Under the pieces are notes generated by a model. The model was not told the DNA's origin, did not search any database, and worked only from the letters and a program-made list of their open reading frames with translations. A stretch of DNA of 14,584 nucleotides from Actinomycetota bacterium (GTDB taxonomy: Bacteria; Actinomycetota; Rubrobacteria; Rubrobacterales; Rubrobacteraceae): positions 1 to 14,584 of the forward strand of contig JAIVIG010000086.1 of assembly GCA_020200675.1 (NCBI GenBank), in the 5' to 3' direction. Within the stretch, counting starts at the first letter, position 1, and each line of letters opens with the position of its first letter. The position numbers and the translations under genes are program-made. Positions 6,109 to 12,690 of this stretch are shown piece by piece.

Positions 6109-6294
6109 GTGGGGACCTTCGAGTTGGGGGTAGGGCTCTCCTTAGCGGCTTTGATCCTCTACTTCGTCTTCCGCGACCGAGCATCGTCGTTGGTTCTGGT
6201 CTTGCTCGTCGTCGTGCTGGCCCCGATCCTCGGAATCATCATCGCGGCCTTCCTGGCCTATGCTCGATATGCGCTGTTAGGAAGCTATGAGTAA
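6109..6294 (+). CDS. Small two-helix membrane protein
   Basis: This 61-residue protein (GTG start) begins MGTFELGVGLSLAALILYFV and contains two hydrophobic stretches at about residues 5-21 and 27-53, separated by the polar turn FRDRASS. I do not recognise a family. The start lies 2 bp after the stop of the M23 gene and no separate promoter is visible, so it is probably translated by coupling on the same transcript and may work with the peptidase at the membrane; that link is inference. Its last codons and TAA lie in the first copy of a 15-bp tandem duplication; the second copy carries an in-frame TAA as well. Confidence 0.65.
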   Translation: MGTFELGVGLSLAALILYFVFRDRASSLVLVLLVVVLAPILGIIIAAFLAYARYALLGSYE

Positions 6295-6309
6295 GGAAGC
6301 TATGAGTAA
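6280..6309. repeat. Perfect 15-bp tandem duplication at a convergent gene junction
   Basis: GGAAGCTATGAGTAA occurs at 6280-6294 and again at 6295-6309 without mismatch. The first copy holds the forward gene's TAA (6292-6294). The second holds the minus-strand gene's TAG (6302-6300). Confidence 0.9.
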
Positions 6310-6557
6310 TCCTCGGGCTGTGAGAGCGCCCGCTGACGTTCTTCGCCGGTGAGGACGGTGCTCCGGGCGCACTTTATGCATGTGGCGTGTACGTTCTCGG
6401 GGTGGTTCTTGACGTACACGAGGACTACCTTCTTCGGTACCCGGTACAGGATGTGCTCGGTGGACTCGCCGCACGCGTCGCAGAAACGCTCCTCGCGGCC
6501 CAGCTCCGTCGGCAGCCGGCTCAGGCTCGGTAATCTGTCGGGATGGAATACGCTCAC
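6300..6557 (-). CDS. Small zinc-ribbon-like protein, function unknown
   Basis: The 85-residue product (GTG start at 6557) has two CxxC knuckles: C26-x2-C29 in 'FCDACGEST' and C60-x2-C63 in 'ATCIKCARS', with a beta-rich middle (HILYRVPKKVVLVYVKNHPE). This is the layout of a zinc ribbon, so structural metal binding is likely and nucleic-acid or protein binding possible. No enzyme motif is seen. It diverges from groEL; a TACAAT box sits exactly 6 nt before its GTG, which suggests a leaderless mRNA, and that box overlaps the groEL -35. Coregulation with groEL through the overlapping promoters is plausible but inferred. The 3' end touches the 15-bp tandem duplication shared with the upstream convergent gene. 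Confidence 0.75.
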   Translation of the reverse strand: MSVFHPDRLPSLSRLPTELGREERFCDACGESTEHILYRVPKKVVLVYVKNHPENVHATCIKCARSTVLTGEERQRALSQPEDYS

Positions 6558-6559
6558 GA

Positions 6560-6588
6560 TTGAATTGTAACCCGATACGGACTATACT
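6560..6588 (+). promoter_or_regulatory. groEL promoter
   Basis: TTGAAT (6560-6565), 17-bp spacer, TATACT (6583-6588): a good vegetative-type promoter. The predicted start, about 6595, falls at the left edge of the CIRCE operator. Confidence 0.75.
6564..6569 (-). promoter_or_regulatory. -10 box of a leaderless promoter for the zinc-ribbon gene
   Basis: On the minus strand the sequence is TACAAT, then TCAATC, then GTG (6557). The 6-nt gap is the same as at the two promoters around 3300-3350. It overlaps the groEL -35 by two bases. Confidence 0.5.
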
Positions 6589-6595
6589 TCGGACG

Positions 6596-6622
6596 TTGGC
6601 ACTCTCGCAGGAAGAGTGCCGA
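6596..6622 (+). promoter_or_regulatory. CIRCE operator (HrcA site) of groEL
   Basis: TTGGCACTC (6596-6604), nine-base spacer, GAGTGCCGA (6614-6622). This matches the CIRCE form TTAGCACTC-N9-GAGTGCTAA with substitutions in the outer bases. Its place at the predicted start of transcription fits repression by HrcA, relieved by heat or by GroEL titration as known for the family. Confidence 0.85.
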
Positions 6623-6625
6623 AAC

Positions 6626-6641
6626 GCGGCAATTTTGCCGC
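6626..6641 (+). other. Leader hairpin between CIRCE and groEL
   Basis: GCGGCAA (6626-6632) and TTGCCGC (6635-6641) are inverted copies separated by TT. It lies 20-35 nt upstream of the ribosome-binding site (6661-6668) in the groEL leader. A role in mRNA stability or as a second protein site is possible; none is shown. Confidence 0.4.
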
Positions 6642-6674
6642 AAGTGATCTGCAGTCTAGCAGAGGAGGCTAGGA

Positions 6675-8297
<1,623 letters not shown>

Positions 8298-8299
8298 AG

Positions 8300-8347
8300 A
8301 GTCTCAAAGCGAGACTTTTCGGGGCGGCGCCTTTCGGGGCGCCGCCC
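8300..8347 (+). terminator. groEL terminator (two consecutive hairpins)
   Basis: A short hairpin AGTCTC/GAGACT (8300-8305, 8311-8316) is followed by TTT. A stronger one, GGGCGGCGCC (8322-8331) with GGCGCCGCCC (8338-8347), is followed by TTTCTTTT. The second is a good intrinsic terminator. Confidence 0.85.
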
Positions 8348-8398
8348 TTTCTTTTAGATTTTTTAAGGTATTTTGTGTTTCAATTAACCGACAATGGG

Positions 8399-8404
8399 TA
8401 TAGT
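8399..8404 (+). promoter_or_regulatory. Probable -10 box for the micropeptide cluster
   Basis: TATAGT lies in an AT-rich stretch after the groEL terminator, 37 nt upstream of the first small ATG (8442). The -35 region (8373-8381, TTGTGTTTC) is weak. Confidence 0.35.
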
Positions 8405-8441
8405 ATTGGGCGACGTGAGAGCCAAGAAGGAGGTTAGGGGC

Positions 8442-8525
8442 ATGGGAGGCAATCAGCTGGTCACCATCCTGGTGGTGGTTATCTTGGTGATAGTCTTGCT
8501 GCTGCTGCTTTCGCGGCTTCTCTAG
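8442..8525 (+). CDS. 27-residue single-helix membrane micropeptide
   Basis: ATG 8442 opens a frame of 27 residues, MGGNQLVTILVVVILVIVLL and onward to SRLL, ending at TAG 8523-8525. Almost the whole peptide is one transmembrane helix with Gly-Gly-Asn-Gln outside and a Ser-Arg end. It has a near-ideal AAGGAGG at 8427-8433, 8 nt from the ATG, and a possible -10 box at 8399. It shares the run VVVILVIVLL with the peptide at 8694-8780, so the two look paralogous. Hydrophobic mini-proteins of this kind are known in Gram-positive bacteria, but I cannot assign a family. Confidence 0.65.
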   Translation: MGGNQLVTILVVVILVIVLLLLLSRLL

Positions 8526-8584
8526 AAGCAAGCGTTCAGCCCATAGGGTTTGGGGAGGCTGGTAGTGAGGGGCGGGACTCTAAC

Positions 8585-8644
8585 TTGGCTATCGGCGTCA
8601 TATTCACTATTGCCCTGGTCATCACAATACTGTGGCTCCTGTAA
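8585..8644 (+). CDS. Possible 19-residue hydrophobic micropeptide
   Basis: TTG 8585 would encode MAIGVIFTIALVITILWLL, a single hydrophobic helix, ending at TAA 8642-8644. It sits between the two better-supported micropeptides and matches them in composition. Support is weaker: no ATG or GTG is available in this frame, and the nearest purine-rich stretch (GAGGGG, 8567-8572) is 12 nt upstream. It may be a degenerate copy or a real short gene. Confidence 0.35.
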   Translation: MAIGVIFTIALVITILWLL

Positions 8645-8693
8645 GTTTGGACTCTTGTTTAGAATCTCGTAACGTTGAAGAGGAGGTGAGGAG

Positions 8694-8780
8694 ATGAGGG
8701 GAGGCGTTGGCGGCATAGTCGGCCTCATAGTGGTGGTCATCCTGGTCATAGTGTTACTCAGGTTGCTGGGCCTCTTTTAA
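8694..8780 (+). CDS. 28-residue single-helix membrane micropeptide
   Basis: ATG 8694 encodes MRGGVGGIVGLIVVVILVIV continuing to LGLF, 28 residues ending at TAA 8778-8780. A perfect AGGAGG lies at 8681-8686, 7 nt from the ATG. After a glycine-rich start the peptide is one transmembrane helix. The core VVVILVIVLL is shared with the peptide at 8442-8525, which supports both as real, related genes. Function is unknown; a terminator-like hairpin at 8859-8888 closes the cluster. Confidence 0.65.
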   Translation: MRGGVGGIVGLIVVVILVIVLLRLLGLF

Positions 8781-8795
8781 ACTTCTTTCGTCGCC

Positions 8796-8823
8796 TTGAC
8801 CCGATGGGTAGCGGCGGTGTAAT
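8796..8823 (+). promoter_or_regulatory. Candidate promoter upstream of guaB3
   Basis: TTGACC (8796-8801), 16-bp spacer, TGTAAT (8818-8823). A transcript starting near 8830 would meet the hairpin at 8859-8888 before reaching the guaB3 ATG at 8932, so either the hairpin regulates guaB3 or the RNA ends early. Confidence 0.5.
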
Positions 8824-8858
8824 CTAGCGCGGAATTGTGGTACTCGGCAGAAAGATAA

Positions 8859-8888
8859 AAAGCCCACGGGGGAGACCCCGTGGGCTTT
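8859..8888. terminator. 13-bp hairpin, terminator of the micropeptide cluster or guaB3 leader attenuator
   Basis: AAAGCCCACGGGG (8859-8871) pairs perfectly with CCCCGTGGGCTTT (8876-8888) around GAGA. A-rich sequence precedes it and TTT closes it, so it could work in both directions. Confidence 0.75.
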
Positions 8889-8931
8889 CGTGTACCGTGC
8901 AGAGCGACGAGAAAGGCGGCCTCCAGCGCGT

Positions 8932-9944
8932 ATGGATATTGAAATCGGCAAAGGAAAAACGGGCCGGCGGGCTTACGGGCTCGACGAGATCGCCATCGTC
9001 CCCAGCCGCCGGACCCGTGACCCCGAGGACGTAGATATCTCCTGGTCTCTAGGCAACCTGCACCTCGACCTCCCGTGCCTGGCCAGCGCGCTCGACGCCG
9101 CCGTGGACCCGAAGACGGCGGGTATCGTCGGCCGTTTGGGCGGTCTCGCCGTGCTGAACCTTGAGGGGATACAGACGCGCTACGAGGATCCCGCGCCCGT
9201 CTTCGAGGAGATAGCCAGCCTGCCCGAGCAGAAGGCCACGCGCGTCATGCAGGAGATCTCATCCAGGGTACCGTCGTCTCCGCCGAGCACGTCTCCAGGA
9301 GCGTCGAACCCCTGAACCTCATGGAGTTCATCCCCGGGCTGAACGTACCCGTGGTGGTGGGCGGCTGCGCCAGCTACTCGACCGCCTTGCACCTCATGCG
9401 CACCGGGGCAGTCGGCGTCCTGGTAGGCGTGGGACCGGGGCGCATCTGCACCACGCGCGGCGTCATCGGCATCGGCGTCCCGCAGGCGACCGCCGTCGCC
9501 GACGCGGCGGCCGCGAGGATGCGCCACTATCTGGAGACGGGCGAGTATGTCAACGTCATCGCCGACGGCGGGATGCGCACCGGTGGAGACATTGCCAAGG
9601 CCGTGACCTGTGGGGCCGACGCCGTGATGCTCGGGAGCGCCTTCGCCAAGGCCGAGGAAGCGCCTGGGCGGGGCTACTCGTGGGGGATGGCGACCTTCCA
9701 CCCGACGCTGCCGCGTGGGACCAGGATCAAGACGACCGTCACGGGCACGTTGGAGGAGATCCTGGTCGGACCCGCCCGAGAGAACGACGGGACCCGGAAC
9801 CTCATGGGCGCCTTGAGGACCAGCATGGCGACCACGGGCTACCAGAACATCAAGGAGTTCCAGAAGGCAGAGGTCGTCTACGCGCCGTCGTTCCACACCG
9901 AGGGCAAGATCGAACAACGTTCCCAGCAAGTCGGGATGGGCTAG
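8932..9944 (+). pseudogene. guaB3: GuaB3-family IMP dehydrogenase, broken by an internal out-of-frame deletion
   Basis: IMP dehydrogenases oxidise IMP to XMP in guanine nucleotide synthesis; GuaB3 is a shorter family, about 370-390 residues without CBS domains, common in actinobacteria. Frame one (ATG 8932, MDIEIGKGKTGRRAYGLDEI and on) matches the family to 'ATRVMQEI' near 9258, then runs into unrelated residues and stops at 9313-9315. The family resumes in another frame at 9261 with 'IQGTVVSAEHVSRSVEPLNL' and continues to TAG 9944, including catalytic-loop Cys in 'GPGRICTTRGVIG', 'ADGGMRTGGDIAKA' and 'LKDFQK'-like 'IKEFQKAE'. Recalled family spacing implies about 48 residues, roughly 145 bp, are missing at the junction GAGATC/TCATCCAG. 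The lost part includes the middle of the barrel. No other stop occurs in the 227 downstream codons, so the event is recent or an assembly error. guaA follows 98 bp later. Confidence 0.85.
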
Positions 9945-10042
9945 GGCTGCTTCGCGGCCAGGGAGTTCGGGAAAATACTTGTCGCGACTGTTTTCGTGGC
10001 TTCGGGATGGCCCTGTCAGGGCATAGAGGGGAGCAGTAACCC

Positions 10043-11566
10043 TTGATACTGGTACTCGATTTCGGCGGCCAGTACGCCCAGCTCATCGCCCGGCGCGTGC
10101 GCGAGTGTCGCGTCTATTCGGAGCTGATCCCCTACGACACACCCGTGGAAGAGATCCTGGCGCGCGAGCCGGAGGGCATCATCCTCTCGGGTGGCCCCAA
10201 CAGCGTCTACGGCGAAGGGGCGCCGCGGGTGGACAGGAGGCTCTTCGAGCTCGGCACGCCTACTTTAGGCATCTGTTATGGAATGCAGCTCATGGCGTTG
10301 GAGATGGGCGGGAAGGTCGGGGCCGTCCAGATCCGGGAGTACGGCCGCTCGGACCTGCACGTCAAGGAGCACGGGCTGCTCTTCGACGGGACCCCCGACG
10401 ATCAGGTGACGTGGACGAGCCACGGCGACGCCATCTTCGCGGTCCCGGAAGGCTTCAGCGTGACGGCGGAGACGCCCTCCGTCTCGATCATCGCCTTCGA
10501 GGAGCCGGAGAGGGGCTACTTCGGGGTGCAGTTCCACCCGGAGGTAAGGCATACCGAGTACGGGATGGAGATCCTCAAGAACTTCCTCTTCGAGGCTTGT
10601 GGCTGCAACCCCGACTGGACGCCCGTCAACATCATCACCGACGCCGCGGAGAAGATAAAGGAGCAGGTCGGGGACGCGAAGGCCATCTGCGGCCTCTCGG
10701 GCGGCGTCGACTCCTCGACGGCGGCTATGCTGGTCCACCGCGCCATCGGCGACAACCTCACTTGCGTGTTCGTTGACCACGGACTCTTGCGGCAGAACGA
10801 GGCCGAGCAGGTCGTCGAGGCTTTCGGAAAAAACTCGGACGTGCCCCTGATCCACGTGGATGCCAGAGACCGTTTCGTGAGCAAGCTCGAGGGCGTCGCC
10901 GACCCGGAGGCGAAGCGCAAGATAATCGGGGAGGAGTTCATCCGCACCTTCGAGGAGGAGGCCGGCAAGATCGCCGAGGACGCTACGTTCCTCGTCCAGG
11001 GAACGCTCTACTCGGACGTCATAGAGAGCGGCACCCGCGACGCCGCGCGCATAAAGAGCCACCACAACGTTGGTGGGCTGCCCGAGGTCATGGACCTCGA
11101 TCTCGTCGAGCCTTTGCGCAACCTCTTCAAGGACGAGGTCCGGGTCGTGGCGGCGGAGCTCGGGATGCCCGAACGCATGGTGTGGCGCCAGCCGTTCCCG
11201 GGTCCGGGGCTGGCAATCCGCATAATCGGCGACGTGACCGCAGAGCGCCTGGAGATCCTGCGCAAGGCGGACTTCGTGTTGCAGGACGAGATCCGCAACG
11301 CCGGCCTCTACCGCGAGCTGTGGCAGAGCTTCGCCGTCCTGCCGGCCATCCACTCCGTCGGCGTCATGGGGGATTCCCGCACCTACGCCTACCCGATCGT
11401 GATCCGGGCGGTGACCAGCGACGACGCGATGACCGCCGACTGGGCGCGCCTGCCCTACGACCTCCTGGAGCGGGTTAGCAATCGCATCATCAACGAGGTG
11501 TCGGGGGTGAACCGCGTGACCCTGGACATCACCAGCAAGCCACCCGGTACCATCGAGTGGGAGTAG
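10043..11566 (+). CDS. guaA: GMP synthase (glutamine-hydrolysing)
   Basis: GuaA converts XMP, ATP and glutamine to GMP, the step after IMP dehydrogenase. The 507-residue product is full length. The class I amidotransferase domain (about 1-185) has catalytic C78 in GICYGMQ and H165/E167 in FHPEV. The ATP-pyrophosphatase domain carries the P-loop SGGVDSS (219-225). The C-terminal dimerisation domain contains 'NVGGLPEVMDLDLVEPLRNLFKDEVR' and ends KPPGTIEWE as in the family. The TTG start gives MILVLDFGGQYAQLIARRVR, the standard N-terminus, with GAGGGGAG at 10026-10033. I see no strong promoter in the 98 bp after guaB3, so the two genes are probably cotranscribed; the frameshift in guaB3 could then reduce guaA expression by polarity. 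Confidence 0.97.
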   Translation: MILVLDFGGQYAQLIARRVRECRVYSELIPYDTPVEEILAREPEGIILSGGPNSVYGEGAPRVDRRLFELGTPTLGICYGMQLMALEMGGKVGAVQIREYGRSDLHVKEHGLLFDGTPDDQVTWTSHGDAIFAVPEGFSVTAETPSVSIIAFEEPERGYFGVQFHPEVRHTEYGMEILKNFLFEACGCNPDWTPVNIITDAAEKIKEQVGDAKAICGLSGGVDSSTAAMLVHRAIGDNLTCVFVDHGLLRQNEAEQVVEAFGKNSDVPLIHVDARDRFVSKLEGVADPEAKRKIIGEEFIRTFEEEAGKIAEDATFLVQGTLYSDVIESGTRDAARIKSHHNVGGLPEVMDLDLVEPLRNLFKDEVRVVAAELGMPERMVWRQPFPGPGLAIRIIGDVTAERLEILRKADFVLQDEIRNAGLYRELWQSFAVLPAIHSVGVMGDSRTYAYPIVIRAVTSDDAMTADWARLPYDLLERVSNRIINEVSGVNRVTLDITSKPPGTIEWE

Positions 11567-11638
11567 GACCCGCGATGCCGACCGGGCGCCAAGGCCGTGC
11601 AACGGAGGCCCGAAACGGGTACCCACGAACGCGAAACC

Positions 11639-11669
11639 AGCCCCTCGGGGCTACGCACGACCTGTAGCC
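11639..11669 (+). other. Two overlapping, mutually exclusive hairpins after guaA
   Basis: AGCCCC (11639-11644) can pair with GGGGCT (11647-11652). Alternatively GGCTAC (11649-11654) can pair with GTAGCC (11664-11669). The shared bases mean only one can form. No T-run follows. A guaA transcript end is the simplest role. Confidence 0.4.
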
Positions 11670-11700
11670 TCAAATCACAGGCGGCTGGGTCAATATTCTA

Positions 11701-11743
11701 GGCGAGTAGTTCAGGAGCCTTCTGGGCGAGTAGTTCAGGAGCC
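11701..11743. repeat. Direct repeat, two 19-bp identical copies at 24-bp period
   Basis: GGCGAGTAGTTCAGGAGCC occurs at 11701-11719 and 11725-11743. The 5-bp spacer makes a 24-bp period. It lies in the non-coding stretch after guaA; its role is unknown. Confidence 0.85.
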
Positions 11744-11969
11744 GCAAGGCGCCTCGGGCTACTGCTTGTCGTCGCGGCGCGGTCTGCTCGAACGTTACCA
11801 AGAACGAACCACCCCGCGGAAGGTTTTGCAATGCCTCGCGAGAACAGCCCTAGCCAGTCACGCAGGGTCGGTTGCGCGAAGCGATCAGGCACGGCGTTCC
11901 CGGCCAACGAGGGCCGTTCGTCGGTCGGCTTCGGACCGTAGAACAGGGCGCAAAGCAGGACAAAGGACG
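11744..11969. other. Non-coding stretch with no recognisable gene
   Basis: The 11567-11969 interval holds only the hairpins and the direct repeat noted separately. Open frames exist on both strands in 11698-12057, but their translations are rich in Arg, Ser and Thr or otherwise unlike known proteins, have no ribosome-binding site and run across the Pho operators. I see no RNA gene. A decayed gene cannot be excluded. Confidence 0.5.
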
Positions 11970-12057
11970 TGCAACAAGAACTTAAACCAGCGTTTACGCG
12001 AGCGAAAGCTTCGTGCAACTGAAACTTAAAGCGGCTTTTACGTAACTGAAACCACAA
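11970..12057 (+). promoter_or_regulatory. Double Pho-box array: eight in-phase 11-bp units before the small lipoprotein gene
   Basis: Eight contiguous 11-bp units begin at 11970, 11981, 11992, 12003, 12014, 12025, 12036 and 12047. Their 7-bp cores are TGCAACA, CTTAAAC, GTTTACG, CGAAAGC, then TGCAACT, CTTAAAG, TTTTACG, TGAAACC: a 44-bp four-unit module in tandem. PhoP of Streptomyces binds 11-bp direct repeat units with a GTTCACC-like core, so a PhoP/PhoB-type response regulator is the expected ligand. The last core ends 20 bp before the TATAGT at 12074, so it covers the -35 position as for a class II activator. Confidence 0.75.
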
Positions 12058-12073
12058 GCCTGAATGCGTGCCC

Positions 12074-12079
12074 TATAGT
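12074..12079 (+). promoter_or_regulatory. -10 box of the small lipoprotein gene
   Basis: TATAGT, 20 bp after the last Pho unit and 89 bp (first base to first base) before the ATG at 12163. Both distances are identical at pstS. Confidence 0.7.
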
Positions 12080-12162
12080 CCCGCGTTGAGAATTTTGCGC
12101 TGGAGATCGGGCCGCAGTGGACCCGGACCCCTCCGGTGCGACGAGCAGAAAGGGGAGGCTGT

Positions 12163-12411
12163 ATGAGTAGAGCTGCGCGATTGAGGCGACTGATGGGGGC
12201 GTTCCTCCTGTCCCTGATGGTGATCCTGTCCGGCGCCTGCGGCGGTGGCGGGGGAGAGAAGAAGGACGAGAAGAAGGACGAGAAGCAGGAAGAGAAGAAA
12301 GACGACGAAAAGAAGAAGGAAGAAGAGAAGAAAGACGACGAAAAGAAGAAGGACGAGGAGAAGAAGGACCAGGGAGGCGAGGAGAAGAAGAAGGACGAGG
12401 AGAAGAAGTAA
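12163..12411 (+). CDS. Small predicted lipoprotein with Lys/Glu/Asp repeat tail, Pho-controlled
   Basis: The 82-residue product begins MSRAARLRRLMGAFLLSLMV and continues ILSGAC, a lipoprotein signal with probable lipidated Cys26. After five glycines the mature part is only Lys, Glu and Asp with a little Gln and Gly, in degenerate KKDE/EKKDDEKKK repeats to the end; it should be unfolded or a charged helix. I chose ATG 12163 (AAGGGGAGG just upstream) over 12136 because the signal peptide begins there and because it aligns with the pstS start. Promoter, leader length and the first codons match pstS, so its 5' end is a duplicate of the pstS 5' region joined to a low-complexity tail. Production on phosphate starvation is inferred from the Pho array. 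Function is unknown; a phosphate- or cation-related surface role would be a guess. Confidence 0.7.
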   Translation: MSRAARLRRLMGAFLLSLMVILSGACGGGGGEKKDEKKDEKQEEKKDDEKKKEEEKKDDEKKKDEEKKDQGGEEKKKDEEKK

Positions 12412-12450
12412 CAAAAGGAGAACGGCGGCGCGGCTCCGGCGCTGACGGGA

Positions 12451-12484
12451 GGCGGTTGCCCGGGTCACGGCCCGGGCGATCGCC
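12451..12484 (+). terminator. 14-bp hairpin after the small lipoprotein gene
   Basis: GGCGGTTGCCCGGG (12451-12464) pairs with CCCGGGCGATCGCC (12471-12484), with two G-T wobbles, around TCACGG; GTTTCG follows. It ends 57 bp before the pstS Pho box and should insulate pstS. Confidence 0.75.
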
Positions 12485-12541
12485 GTTTCGCGGGTAGTCT
12501 GGCCGGCGGTTGAACCCGGGCAAGGATCCTCCAGAGCATCG

Positions 12542-12607
12542 TGTAACACAGATTTAAAGATGCGTTTACGCGGATGAAACCAAAAGCCCGAGGCTATTGC
12601 CTATAGT
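12542..12607 (+). promoter_or_regulatory. Pho box and -10 of pstS
   Basis: Four in-phase 11-bp units start at 12542, 12553, 12564 and 12575 with cores TGTAACA, TTTAAAG, GTTTACG and TGAAACC. TATAGT follows at 12602-12607, 20 bp after the last core. The set is the same four-unit module found twice upstream of 12163, offset by exactly 528 bp. Confidence 0.82.
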
Positions 12608-12690
12608 CCTGCGTTGGAGACTCTGGGTTGGAGACCGGACCGCTAGGGACCCGGGGCCGCCTGGCACGGATATCGGAGAGGAGAGAGCGT

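Noticed and set aside
10265..11626. 453-codon minus-strand frame opposite guaA
   Set aside because: Antisense to an intact conserved gene and explained by GC-rich third positions.
11698..12057. 119-codon minus-strand frame and an overlapping 87-codon plus-strand frame
   Set aside because: They run across the Pho array and the direct repeat, lack ribosome-binding sites and look unlike known proteins.
11970..12057. CRISPR array
   Set aside because: The 11-bp period has no spacers, cores vary, and there are no cas genes; it fits a Pho operator.
12073..12549. Minus-strand Leu-rich frame that looks like a membrane protein
   Set aside because: The Leu runs are the antisense of the Lys/Glu codon repeats of the small lipoprotein.
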